Positions 8,551-16,408 of a stretch of DNA of 47,059 nt are shown piece by piece (position 1 is the stretch's first letter; every line of letters begins with the position of its first letter). The position numbers and the translations under genes were made by a program. Source of the stretch: Actinomycetes bacterium (GTDB taxonomy: Bacteria > Actinomycetota > Actinomycetes > Mycobacteriales > Pseudonocardiaceae); contig JAJYTH010000016.1 of NCBI GenBank assembly GCA_021793175.1, positions 1 to 47,059 on the forward strand. Direction: 5' to 3'. The notes beneath the pieces are model-generated. The model saw only the letters and a list, made by a program, of their open reading frames with translations. It made no database searches and was not told where the DNA came from.

Positions 8551-8970
8551 ATGAGCAGCACCACAGACCAGAGTCTCGAATGGCTTCTGCAGAGCCTGCT
8601 GGAGCGGACACCGGGCGCACGTCATGCCCTCGTCCTCTCCCGGGACGGGCTCAAGTTGTGCCACACCCGCGGCCTCGACATCGATCAGGCCGATCAACTG
8701 TCCGCCATCGCCGCGGGAGTCCAGGCGCTCGCGCAGAGCGCGTCGGCGGAGTTCGGCGACGGCTCCGGCGGTGTGCGACAGTCGATGACCGAGTTCCACG
8801 GTGGTGTGCTGTTCGTGGTGGGTGCCGGTGAAGGCGCTCACCTCGCGGTGGTGGCCACCGAGAACGCCGACGTCGGGCTAGTCGGACACAAGATGAACGA
8901 GCTGGTGGAACAGATCGGCCCGTTCCTCACCGCCCCGCCCCGATACCGTCGTCGCGGTCAGCTGGCATGA
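8551..8970 (+). CDS. cvnB: Conservon protein CvnB: roadblock/LC7 domain protein
   Basis: 139 residues from ATG 8551, ten bases after cvnA. The whole protein is one roadblock/LC7 domain: WLLQSLLERTPGARHALVLSRDGL at the N-terminus, a central helix with DQLSAIAAGVQALAQSAS, and the strand GGVLFVVGAGEGAHLAVVA. These domains act as GTPase-activating or scaffold modules for small GTPases; in conservons CvnB is thought to regulate CvnD. It is coupled to the next gene by an ATGA overlap. The protein is cytoplasmic, with no signal peptide. Confidence 0.93.
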   Translation: MSSTTDQSLEWLLQSLLERTPGARHALVLSRDGLKLCHTRGLDIDQADQLSAIAAGVQALAQSASAEFGDGSGGVRQSMTEFHGGVLFVVGAGEGAHLAVVATENADVGLVGHKMNELVEQIGPFLTAPPRYRRRGQLA

Positions 8971-9374
8971 CCGACACACCCGGCACCGTGTCAGATCCCG
9001 AGTCCGTCCCCGAGTCCGGCGACCCGGTGGAGGCCGACGACACGCCTGACCGGCTCTACACCATCACCGGTGGTCGTAGTCGGGCTCCCGAGGGCGAGCT
9101 CGATCTCGTCACGATCATCGTGAGCGAGGACGAGCCCAGACCGGGGATGCAGTCGGAGCACGCGCGCATCCTGTGGCTGTGTCAAAGCCCCACCGCGGTC
9201 GTCGAGGTCGCCGCCGAGCTGGATCTGCCGGTCAGTGTCGTGAAGATCCTGCTCACCGATCTGCTGCACGCCGGTGCGGTGGAGGCCCGGCATCCCACCG
9301 CGCCGCGAGCCGTCGACCAGCTACCCGACCCCGCGTTCCTGGAGAAGGTGCTCGTTGGACTCCGTAATCTCTGA
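8967..9374 (+). CDS. cvnC: Conservon protein CvnC: DUF742 winged-helix-like protein
   Basis: 135 residues; the ATG overlaps the cvnB stop. The DUF742 signature is present: DRLYTITGGRS at the start of the domain, then LVTIIVSEDEPRPGMQSEHARILWLCQSPTAVVEVAAELDLP split over two helices, and VVKILLTDLLHAGAVEARHP near the C-terminus. The domain looks like a winged helix, and its usual role is as partner in the CvnABCD complex. The first 30 residues are acidic and variable. It overlaps cvnD by 20 bp, which fits strict co-translation. Confidence 0.93.
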   Translation: MTDTPGTVSDPESVPESGDPVEADDTPDRLYTITGGRSRAPEGELDLVTIIVSEDEPRPGMQSEHARILWLCQSPTAVVEVAAELDLPVSVVKILLTDLLHAGAVEARHPTAPRAVDQLPDPAFLEKVLVGLRNL

Positions 9375-9990
9375 CTCCGCCGCACCGAGGTTCCGTACTC
9401 CGGCTACGGGTCGCACACCGTTGCGCAGTACCGCGTCCGACGGCGTGAAGATCGTCATCGTGGGCGGTTTCGGCGTTGGCAAGACGACGCTGGTCCGCGC
9501 GGTGAGTGAGATCAGGCCGCTCAGCACCGAGGAGACGATGACCGAGGCCGGACGCGGGGTCGACATCACGACCGGTCTCGTCGACAAGACCAGCACCACC
9601 GTGGCGTTCGACTTCGGTCGGGTATCGCTCACCGACGAGCTGGTGCTCTACCTGTTCGGGGCGCCCGGTCAGCAGCGGTTCTGGTTCCTGTGGGACCGCT
9701 TGTTCGCGGGAACGTTGGGCGCGGTGGTCTTGGTGGACACGCGACGGATCGAGGACTCGTGGTACGCCATCGACCGGCTGGAGCAGTACGGCATGCCGTT
9801 CATCGTGGCCCGCAACAACTTCCCGGGGACCGCGCACGGACTCGGAGAGTTGCGGGAGGCGTTGTCCGTGCACGATACCGTTCCCGTCGTGGAGTGTGAC
9901 GCGCGGCAGCGGAATTCGGCCAAGTACGTGTTGATCACGCTGGTCCACCACATCTACACGATGTCGAGGGCGCGGGGCGGGTTCGGTTGA
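9355..9990 (+). CDS. cvnD: Conservon protein CvnD: small Ras-like GTP-binding protein
   Basis: 211 residues from TTG 9355, chosen because GGAGAAGG lies just upstream, inside cvnC, and because the protein then begins with the usual short variable tail before the GTPase. The P-loop is GGFGVGKTT near residue 36, the switch I region holds the TMTEAGRGVD segment, and the G3 motif is GAPGQQRFWFLWD near residue 101. The canonical NKxD is replaced by ARNNFPG, which is usual for this family. CvnD is thought to cycle between GTP and GDP under control of CvnA/B. It completes the conservon; NIF3 follows after 25 bp. Confidence 0.92.
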   Translation: MDSVISDSAAPRFRTPATGRTPLRSTASDGVKIVIVGGFGVGKTTLVRAVSEIRPLSTEETMTEAGRGVDITTGLVDKTSTTVAFDFGRVSLTDELVLYLFGAPGQQRFWFLWDRLFAGTLGAVVLVDTRRIEDSWYAIDRLEQYGMPFIVARNNFPGTAHGLGELREALSVHDTVPVVECDARQRNSAKYVLITLVHHIYTMSRARGGFG

Positions 9991-10015
9991 GGGGCGGGTT
10001 TGAAAGGATCGGGGC

Positions 10016-10825
10016 ATGACTTCGACAGTGTCCGACGTGATCGCCGCCCTCGATGCGGCCTACCCGCGTGAGCTCGCCGAGTCGTGGGACGCGGTGGGAC
10101 TGGTGTGTGGTGACCCGGCCGAACCCGTCGAGCGTGTCCTGGTGTGTGTGGACCCCGTGACCGCGACGGTCGAGGAGGCTGTCGAGTGGGGTGCGCAGTT
10201 GATCGTGGCGCACCACCCTTTGCTGCTGCGCGGGGTGCACGGTGTGGGCACCGATACGGCCAAGGGGCGGCTCGTGCATCGGATGGTGCGCTCGCACGTG
10301 GCGTTGTTCTGTGCGCACACCAACGCCGATTCCGCCGTTCCCGGTGTATCGGATGCGCTCGCCCAGCGCATCGGGCTCCGGGTGTCGCGCCCGTTGGCTC
10401 CCCACGCCGACGGGCGGACCGGCATCGGGCGGATCGGGGAGCTGAGTGAGCCCGTGTCGTTCGCGGAGTTCGTGCGGCGTGTGGCCGAGGCGTTGCCCGC
10501 CACGCAGCCGGGCGTGCTGGGCGCGGGAGATCCGGGTCGTCGGATCGAGACCGTCGCGGTGTCGGGTGGAGCGGGGGACAGTTACCTCGCCGCGGCCACC
10601 GAGGCCGGTGTGGACGCCTATGTGACAGCGGATCTGCGGCACCACCCCGTGGGTGAGCACCTCGAACAGGACGGTCCCGCGCTGGTCGGGTTGACGCATT
10701 GGGCCAGTGAGTGGCCGTGGTGTGAGCAGGCTGCCGAGGTGATCCGGCAGGTCGGTGATGTCGAGGTGCGAGTGTCGACACTGTGCACCGACCCGTGGAC
10801 GATCCGTAGCGGATACGAGTCATAG
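10016..10825 (+). CDS. NIF3/DUF34 family dinuclear metal-centre protein
   Basis: 269 residues, ATG start after GAAAGGATC. Metal-binding motifs of the family are visible: LIVAHHPLLLRG near residue 64, FCAHTNADSA near residue 100, and near the C-terminus DLRHHPVGEHLEQDGPALV followed by the SEWPW segment. NIF3 proteins form toroidal hexamers with a two-metal centre; the biochemical role is unresolved, and older names such as GTP cyclohydrolase I type 2 are poorly supported. In many actinobacteria NIF3 lies directly beside the zinc-ribbon coiled-coil gene and the RNase H fusion; here that partner is about 10.5 kb away, after the aromatic catabolism block. Confidence 0.92.
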   Translation: MTSTVSDVIAALDAAYPRELAESWDAVGLVCGDPAEPVERVLVCVDPVTATVEEAVEWGAQLIVAHHPLLLRGVHGVGTDTAKGRLVHRMVRSHVALFCAHTNADSAVPGVSDALAQRIGLRVSRPLAPHADGRTGIGRIGELSEPVSFAEFVRRVAEALPATQPGVLGAGDPGRRIETVAVSGGAGDSYLAAATEAGVDAYVTADLRHHPVGEHLEQDGPALVGLTHWASEWPWCEQAAEVIRQVGDVEVRVSTLCTDPWTIRSGYES

Positions 10826-10843
10826 TAGTAAACGAATGTACTA
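10826..10843. promoter_or_regulatory. Putative MarR operator upstream of marR (imperfect 7-4-7 inverted repeat)
   Basis: TAGTAAA, four spacer bases, TGTACTA: an 18-bp inverted repeat with a single mismatch between the arms, starting just after the NIF3 stop and about 50 bp before the MarR start. The same architecture occurs, with perfect arms, in front of hmgA at 11521. The right arm includes a -10-like TACTAA. Autoregulation by the MarR protein is inferred. Confidence 0.65.
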
Positions 10844-10894
10844 ATTCGGAGGGTTGAGGGCCCCGGCCGGTGTCGGGGTCTTTACAGTGAGGGC

Positions 10895-11461
10895 ATGACC
10901 GACGACGACCGGAAAAGCGGGCGCGACGAGCGGTATCCGTCCGCGAGCGAGCTTGACTTCTGGTCGTTCGTCGAGCTCGCCAATCATCGGCTGGCCACCG
11001 AGTACGGCTTCCGTCATCAACTGGCCACCGAGGTGCTGTTGACGCTCAACCGCGCCTCCAACATCGTCACCTACGACCTGGAAGCGGCCGTGCATCGGCC
11101 GCGCGGTCTGTCGTGGTCCGGGTTCCGGCTGATGTTCGTCACCTGGCTGGCCGGCCCGCTGGAACCCAAGAGCGCCGCCACTCTCACCGGGATGAGTCGC
11201 GCCGCCGTGTCGAACCTGGCGAAAACGCTGGTCGCGGACGGTTGGCTGGCGCGAACTCCCGACGAGCGCGACGGGCGTTCGGTGCGCTTGTCGCTCACCG
11301 AGAAGGGGCACCGCGAGATGGTCGAGGTGTTCCGTCAGCACAACGAGCGGGAATACGAGTGGACCAGCGTGCTGACCGAGACCGAGCAACGCATCCTGAT
11401 CATGCTGCTCAACAAGCTCATCACCAATCGGAATCAGTTTGACGTCCGAGGCCGGAACTGA
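10895..11461 (+). CDS. MarR family transcriptional regulator of the homogentisate operon (predicted)
   Basis: 188 residues. A helical N-terminal dimerisation region precedes the winged helix: SAATLTGMSRAAVSNLAKTLVADGWL is the helix-turn-helix (about residues 91-117), and the wing is RTPDERDGRSVRLSLTEKG with the DxRDGR signature of MarR proteins. Such dimers bind short palindromes and are released by small, often aromatic, ligands. It stands alone just upstream of hmgA in the same direction, and 18-bp inverted repeats of one design lie before both genes. The likely ligand would be homogentisate or a related phenolic acid; that is inference from context. Confidence 0.88.
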   Translation: MTDDDRKSGRDERYPSASELDFWSFVELANHRLATEYGFRHQLATEVLLTLNRASNIVTYDLEAAVHRPRGLSWSGFRLMFVTWLAGPLEPKSAATLTGMSRAAVSNLAKTLVADGWLARTPDERDGRSVRLSLTEKGHREMVEVFRQHNEREYEWTSVLTETEQRILIMLLNKLITNRNQFDVRGRN

Positions 11462-11520
11462 CGCGTCTCCCGCGTGGTTTGTGCGATCGCGCCAATGTGC
11501 TGTGCATCACTCGTCGAAAT

Positions 11521-11538
11521 TAGTAAATGTGTTTACTA
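11521..11538. promoter_or_regulatory. Putative MarR operator upstream of hmgA (perfect 7-4-7 inverted repeat)
   Basis: TAGTAAA, four-base spacer TGTG, TTTACTA: a perfect inverted repeat in an AT-rich island within GC-rich DNA. It matches the site at 10826 in length, spacing and left arm. The right arm runs into a -10-like TACTAT (11534-11539), so a bound repressor would block the hmgA promoter. About 75 bp of leader separate it from the hmgA start. Confidence 0.7.
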
Positions 11539-11614
11539 TGTGGTTCAAGCGGGCGCGGTAATCGCGGTCATGCGCGGCAGGCCGGCCCGCACGTCGACTT
11601 CCAGGGAGGCAGTC

Positions 11615-12814
11615 ATGGCGTACTACCGCCGGGTGGGCTACGTCCCGCCGAAGCGGCACACGCAGCACCGCGACGAGAACGGCGATCTCTACTACGAGGA
11701 GCTCATGGGCGAGGAAGGCTTCTCGTCCGACTCCTCGTTGCTCTACCACCGGCACCTTCCCTCGTCGATCGTCGATTCCCAGGTGTGGGAGTTGCCGGAC
11801 CAGACGACCACGCCCAACCATCCGCTGCGGCCTCGGCATCTGAAGCTGCACGACCTGTTCCCCGGTGACAGTTGGAAGAACACCGACGTGGTGACCGGTC
11901 GTCGCCTGGTCCTCGGCAACGCCGACGTGCGCATCTCGTACGTGGTGTCGGGCAAGGAATCACCGCTGTACCGCAACGGCATCGGCGACGAGATCGTCTA
12001 CGTCGAGTCGGGCGACGCGGTGGTGGAGACCGTGTTCGGTGCGCTGGAGGTGACCACGGGCGACTACGTGATCCTCCCGATGTCCACCACGCACCGCTGG
12101 GTGCCGAAGGGCGACCAGCCGCTGCGGGCGTACGCGATCGAGGCGAACAGCCACGTCGCGCCACCGAAGCGCTACCTGTCCCGGTACGGGCAGTTGCTGG
12201 AGCACGCGCCTTACTGCGAACGCGACCTGCACGGGCCGACGGAGGTGCTCAACGCGGAGGGCACGGACGTCGAGGTGCTGCTCAAGCACCGTGGTCCCGG
12301 CGGAGTGGTGGGCACCCGCCTGGTGTACCCGTACCACCCGTTCGACGTCGTCGGCTGGGACGGCTGCCTGTATCCGTACAAGTTCAGCATCCACGACTTC
12401 GAGCCCATCACCGGTCGCGTGCACCAGCCGCCGCCCGCTCACCAGGTGTTCGAGGGGCACAACTTCGTGGTGTGCAACTTCGTGCCGCGCAAGGTGGACT
12501 ACCACCCGCAGGCCATCCCGGTGCCCTACTACCACTCCAATGTGGACTCCGACGAGATCATGTTCTACTGCGGTGGCGACTACGAGGCCCGCAAGGGCTC
12601 GGGCATCGGACAGGGCTCGGTCTCGATCCATCCCGGTGGCCATTCGCACGGCCCGCAGCCCGGCGCGTACGAACGCAGCATCGGCGTGGAGTTCTTCGAC
12701 GAACTGGCCGTCATGGTCGACACCTTCCGCCCGCTGGAACTGGGCGAGGGCGCCCTGGCCTGTGAAGACCCGAACTACGCGTGGACCTGGGCCGGACGGG
12801 GGCCGAAGCAATGA
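11615..12814 (+). CDS. hmgA: Homogentisate 1,2-dioxygenase
   Basis: 399 residues from ATG 11615, preceded by CAGGGAGG. It belongs to the cupin-fold homogentisate dioxygenases, shorter than the human-type enzyme (about 440). The iron-binding region reads YYHSNVDSDEIMFYCGGDYE (His and Glu ligands, around residues 307-316), followed by SIHPGGHSHGPQPGAYE supplying the last histidine. The enzyme opens the aromatic ring of homogentisate with O2 to give maleylacetoacetate, the committed step of tyrosine/phenylalanine breakdown. It is first in an operon of five genes joined by 4-bp overlaps. No 4-hydroxyphenylpyruvate dioxygenase is in the window. Confidence 0.93.
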   Translation: MAYYRRVGYVPPKRHTQHRDENGDLYYEELMGEEGFSSDSSLLYHRHLPSSIVDSQVWELPDQTTTPNHPLRPRHLKLHDLFPGDSWKNTDVVTGRRLVLGNADVRISYVVSGKESPLYRNGIGDEIVYVESGDAVVETVFGALEVTTGDYVILPMSTTHRWVPKGDQPLRAYAIEANSHVAPPKRYLSRYGQLLEHAPYCERDLHGPTEVLNAEGTDVEVLLKHRGPGGVVGTRLVYPYHPFDVVGWDGCLYPYKFSIHDFEPITGRVHQPPPAHQVFEGHNFVVCNFVPRKVDYHPQAIPVPYYHSNVDSDEIMFYCGGDYEARKGSGIGQGSVSIHPGGHSHGPQPGAYERSIGVEFFDELAVMVDTFRPLELGEGALACEDPNYAWTWAGRGPKQ

Positions 12815-13689
12815 CCACCGTCTCCCTCCCCGCGTTCGCCAAGGGACTGTGTGACGACGCCGCGATCTTCCCACCGGGGCTGGCTCCACTGGCCGAGGCG
12901 GTGCCCGCGCACGTGCGGCACGTCAACGCGCCGTATGCGGAACTGGTCGGCCCGCTGGTGGTCTCGACGGCGGCCTTGGAGGAGCTCGCCGGACTGGTGC
13001 CCGTCGACGGTGGGGACCGGCTCGATCTCACCGTGACGGTCCCCGACGGGCCGTCGGCCGTACCCGATGTGCTCGCCACCGTCGCCGCGTTGCCGGTGGA
13101 GCTGCGCGCGCTGGAGGTGGCGGTCCCCACTCCGACGACCGCCACCGCCCTCGTCGAGGCGCTCGACGCGGCGGGCATCGACGACGCCGTGGAGGTGTTC
13201 GTCGAGGTCCCGCGCGACGAGCGCAGGCCGGAGATCATCGCCGTGTTGCCGTCGACCCGGTACAAGGCCAAGTTCCGCACCGGCGGGATCAAGGCCGAGC
13301 TGTACCCCGACGAGGCCGAGCTGGCCGCGGCGGTCAAGGCCGTCGTGGACGCCCGCGTTCCGTACAAGGCCACCGCGGGCCTGCACCACGCCATCCGCAA
13401 CACCGACCCGAACACCGGTTTCGAACAGCACGGATTCCTCAACCTGCTTCTCGCCACCGACGCCGCGCTGCGCGGTGCGGAGGAGGCCGAGCTGATCCGG
13501 CTGTTGGCCGACCGGGACGGTGCCGCGGTCGCCGAGCGAATCGCGGCGCTCGACGCCGACCGGGTGGCCGCCGCGCGCGCGGCGTTCCGCTCGTTCGGCA
13601 CCTGCAGCATCAACGACCCGCTCACCGAGATGGTCGAACTCGGTCTGCTGCCGGAGTCGTCCTTGCCCACGTACGAAAGGACCGTATGA
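12811..13689 (+). CDS. Protein of unknown function inside the homogentisate operon
   Basis: 292 residues; the ATG overlaps the hmgA stop, and the gene overlaps fahA by 4 bp. No signal peptide or membrane segment. Alternating hydrophobic strands and Ala-rich helices suggest an alpha/beta, possibly barrel-like, fold. Distinctive blocks are KGLCDDAAIFPPGLAPL at the N-terminus, EVFVEVPRDERRPEIIAVL mid-protein, and then KAKFRTGGIKAELYPDE, VPYKATAGLHHAIRNTDP and EQHGFLNLLLAT, rich in Lys, His, Arg and Asn likely to form an active site. I do not recognise a characterised family. Its position between the dioxygenase and fumarylacetoacetase, and the absence of a recognisable isomerase, make a role at the maleylacetoacetate step possible. 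Confidence 0.85.
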   Translation: MTTVSLPAFAKGLCDDAAIFPPGLAPLAEAVPAHVRHVNAPYAELVGPLVVSTAALEELAGLVPVDGGDRLDLTVTVPDGPSAVPDVLATVAALPVELRALEVAVPTPTTATALVEALDAAGIDDAVEVFVEVPRDERRPEIIAVLPSTRYKAKFRTGGIKAELYPDEAELAAAVKAVVDARVPYKATAGLHHAIRNTDPNTGFEQHGFLNLLLATDAALRGAEEAELIRLLADRDGAAVAERIAALDADRVAAARAAFRSFGTCSINDPLTEMVELGLLPESSLPTYERTV

Positions 13690-14870
13690 CCACCATCGAG
13701 ATCCCCGACGGTTCGCTGTTCGGGCTGAACAACCTGCCCTACGGCGTGTTCTCCACGCCGGGTACCGCGCCTCGCGTGGGTGTGCGGGTGGGCGATTCCG
13801 TCGTCGACCTCGCCGCGGCGTTGGGCGACGACGTGTTCGCTCAGCCGACGTTGAACGCCTTCATGGCGCAGGGTCACGCGCGGTGGGTGGAGGTGCGGCA
13901 GCGGATCACCGAGCTCGTCTCCGGTGACGTGCCCGACGCGGCCGTGCATTCGGTGGACGAGGTGACGATGCACCTGCCCGTGGAGGTCGGTGACTACGTC
14001 GACTTCTACGCCTCCGAGCACCACGCCACCAACCTCGGCAAGTTGTTCCGGCCCGGTTCGCCGCCGTTGATGCCGAACTGGAAGCACCTTCCCGTCGGCT
14101 ACCACGGACGCGCCGGCACCGTGATCCCGTCCGGCACCGACATCGTGCGCCCGCGTGGGCAGCGCAAGGCGCCCGACCAGGATTCCCCCACGTTCGGTGA
14201 GAGTCAGAGGCTCGACATCGAGGCCGAGCTGGGCTTCATCGTGGGCACTGGCTCGGAACTCGGGAAGCCCGTGCCCGTGGACGAGTTCGGTCAGCGGGTG
14301 TTCGGCGTGGTCGTCCTCAACGACTGGTCGGCGCGTGACATCCAGTCGTGGGAGTACGTGCCGCTCGGGCCGTTCCTCGGCAAGAGCTTCGCCACCTCGA
14401 TCTCCCCGTGGGTGGTGCCGCTGCTCGCCCTGGAATCGGCCAGGGTCGACACGCCGAAGCAGGACCCGGAGCCGCTGCCGTACCTGCGGGAGACCTCGCC
14501 GTGGGGCCTGGACATCGACCTGGAGGTGGAGCTGAACGGCCAGGTCGTCAGCCGTCCGCCGTATCGGGAGATGTATTGGTCGCCCGCGCAGATGTTGGCG
14601 CACATGACCGTCAACGGCTCGTCCTCGCGTACCGGTGACCTGTTCGCGTCCGGCACGATCTCCGGACCGGAGCGGGACCAGCGTGGCGCTTTCATCGAGA
14701 TCACGTGGGGTGGCAAGGAGCCGCTCCAGGTGAACGGCCAGGAGCGGACGTTCCTCCAGGACGGCGACGAGGTCGTGTTGCGAGCCACCGCGCCCGGTGT
14801 GGGTGGCGGCCGGATCGGTTTCGGCGAGGTGCGCACCCGCATCCTGCCCGCGAAGGGAACCGAGAAGTGA
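13686..14870 (+). CDS. fahA: Fumarylacetoacetase
   Basis: 394 residues, ATG overlapping the previous stop. Catalytic features of the family are intact: DYVDFYASEHHATNLGKLFRP (metal Asp, catalytic His and Arg, around residues 101-121), VGYHGRAGTVIPSGT, the ELGFIVG segment giving metal-binding glutamates near residue 180, and VVLNDWSARDIQSWEYVPLGPFLGKSF (Asp near 215). The enzyme hydrolyses fumarylacetoacetate to fumarate and acetoacetate in the cytoplasm, needing Ca2+/Mg2+. The following two genes activate the acetoacetate. It overlaps scoA through GTGA. Confidence 0.95.
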   Translation: MTTIEIPDGSLFGLNNLPYGVFSTPGTAPRVGVRVGDSVVDLAAALGDDVFAQPTLNAFMAQGHARWVEVRQRITELVSGDVPDAAVHSVDEVTMHLPVEVGDYVDFYASEHHATNLGKLFRPGSPPLMPNWKHLPVGYHGRAGTVIPSGTDIVRPRGQRKAPDQDSPTFGESQRLDIEAELGFIVGTGSELGKPVPVDEFGQRVFGVVVLNDWSARDIQSWEYVPLGPFLGKSFATSISPWVVPLLALESARVDTPKQDPEPLPYLRETSPWGLDIDLEVELNGQVVSRPPYREMYWSPAQMLAHMTVNGSSSRTGDLFASGTISGPERDQRGAFIEITWGGKEPLQVNGQERTFLQDGDEVVLRATAPGVGGGRIGFGEVRTRILPAKGTEK

Positions 14871-15634
14871 CGGACAAGGTGGTCGCGACCGCAGCCGAGG
14901 CGGTCGCGGACATCCCCAGTGGTGCTTCCTTGGCGGTCGGTGGGTTCGGTCTGTGCGGTATTCCCGACACGTTGATCGCCGCCATCGCGGAGGGCGAGGC
15001 CACCGACCTGGAGGTGTTCTCCAACAACTGCGGTGTCGACGGCCACGGCCTCGGGGTGTTGTTGGAGGCAGGTCGCATCCGCCGGGTCACCGCGTCCTAT
15101 GTCGGGGAGAACAAGGAGTTCGCCCGGCAATACCTGGCCGGTGAGTTGGAGGTGGAGCTGACCCCGCAGGGCACGCTCGCCGAACGTCTGCGTGCGGGTG
15201 GGGCGGGGATCCCCGCGTTCTACACGCCCGCCGGTGTCGGCACGCCGGTCGGCAACGGTGGTCTGCCGTGGCGGTACGACGCCGAGGGCAACGTCGCGGT
15301 GGCATCGCCGCCGAAGGAAGTGCGGGTGTTCAACGGCAAGCGCTACCTGTTGGAGGAGGCCATCGTCGCCGACTTCGCGTTGGTGCACGCCGAGGTCGGT
15401 GACACACAGGGCAACCTCCTCTTCAACAAGACGGCGATGAACTTCAACCCGCTCGCCGCCATGGCGGGGAAGGTCGCCATCGCCGAGGTGGAACGACTGG
15501 TGGAGCCGGGCGAGTTGGACCCGGCTCAGGTGCACTTGCCCGGCGTGTTCGTCCAACGCATCGTCCACACCGGACCACAGGACAAGCGGATTGAGAAGCG
15601 CACCGTGCGTCAGACAGAGGTGGCGAAGGCATGA
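14867..15634 (+). CDS. scoA: 3-oxoacid CoA-transferase, subunit A
   Basis: 255 residues from GTG 14867, which overlaps the fahA stop. The subunit A signature [16 protein letters not shown] is at residues 25-40, then [21 protein letters not shown], the YVGENKEF motif, and [25 protein letters not shown]. With subunit B it forms a succinyl-CoA:acetoacetate CoA-transferase, turning the acetoacetate released by fumarylacetoacetase into acetoacetyl-CoA. Its place in this operon makes acetoacetate the likely substrate rather than 3-oxoadipate, although the two families are close. It overlaps scoB by 4 bp. Confidence 0.93.
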   Translation: MTDKVVATAAEAVADIPSGASLAVGGFGLCGIPDTLIAAIAEGEATDLEVFSNNCGVDGHGLGVLLEAGRIRRVTASYVGENKEFARQYLAGELEVELTPQGTLAERLRAGGAGIPAFYTPAGVGTPVGNGGLPWRYDAEGNVAVASPPKEVRVFNGKRYLLEEAIVADFALVHAEVGDTQGNLLFNKTAMNFNPLAAMAGKVAIAEVERLVEPGELDPAQVHLPGVFVQRIVHTGPQDKRIEKRTVRQTEVAKA

Positions 15635-16317
15635 CCGACACGACAGCCGTGACAGCCACGACGGCCACGACGGCCACCGGATGGTCGCGTCAGGACATGG
15701 CCGCCAGGGCGGCGGAGGAACTGCGGCCGGGTGAGTACGTCAACCTCGGCATCGGGCTGCCCACGCTGATCCCGAACCACCTGCCCGAGGATGTGAACGT
15801 GATCCTGCACAGCGAGAACGGAATCCTCGGCACGGGGCCGTATCCGCTGGAGGACGAGGTCGACCCCGACCTCATCAACGCGGGGAAGGAGACGGTCACG
15901 GTCAACCCGGGCGCCGCGTTCTTCGACTCCGCGTTGTCGTTCGGCATGATCCGCGGTGGGCACATCGACACGGCGGTGCTGGGCGGCATGCAGGTGTCCG
16001 CCACCGGCGACCTGGCGAACTGGATGGTGCCGGGCAAGATGGTCAAGGGCATGGGCGGTGCGATGGACCTCGTGCACGGCGCCCGCAGGGTGATCGTGCT
16101 CATGGAACACACCGCCAAGGACGGCAGCCCGAAGATCCTCAACCGGTGCACGTTGCCGCTGACGGGTGAGGGTGTCGTCCAGCGGATCATCACGAACCTG
16201 GGTGTCCTCGACGTGGCCGACACGCCGGGCGGCGGACTCGTGCTCCGCGAACTCGCGCCCGGGGTGACGACCGAACAGCTCGTCGCGGTCACAGAGGCTC
16301 CGGTGACCGTTCCATAG
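15631..16317 (+). CDS. scoB: 3-oxoacid CoA-transferase, subunit B
   Basis: 228 residues, ATG overlapping the scoA stop. The catalytic glutamate lies in [11 protein letters not shown] near residue 70; other family blocks are [32 protein letters not shown] and the [19 protein letters not shown] glycine-rich stretch. The first 17 residues are a Thr/Ala repeat encoded by near-identical 9-bp units (about 15639-15680); an internal start near the WSRQDMAAR segment is not excluded. Last gene of the homogentisate operon; a strong hairpin follows 40 bp downstream. Confidence 0.93.
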   Translation: MTDTTAVTATTATTATGWSRQDMAARAAEELRPGEYVNLGIGLPTLIPNHLPEDVNVILHSENGILGTGPYPLEDEVDPDLINAGKETVTVNPGAAFFDSALSFGMIRGGHIDTAVLGGMQVSATGDLANWMVPGKMVKGMGGAMDLVHGARRVIVLMEHTAKDGSPKILNRCTLPLTGEGVVQRIITNLGVLDVADTPGGGLVLRELAPGVTTEQLVAVTEAPVTVP

Positions 16318-16356
16318 AACCGACATCTCCTGACGAGACCGGCGCACCGGATGAAG

Positions 16357-16392
16357 CGAAGGCCCACCCCGAACGAACGGGGTGGGCCTTCG
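16357..16392. terminator. Bidirectional hairpin terminator between scoB and the transporter gene
   Basis: Two perfectly complementary 15-base arms (CGAAGGCCCACCCCG and its reverse complement) enclose a six-base AACGAA loop. It sits between two convergent genes and so can end both transcripts. There is no long U-run, common for hairpin terminators in high-GC actinobacteria. Confidence 0.88.
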
Positions 16393-16408
16393 TCGTGGTC
16401 GTCTTCGC

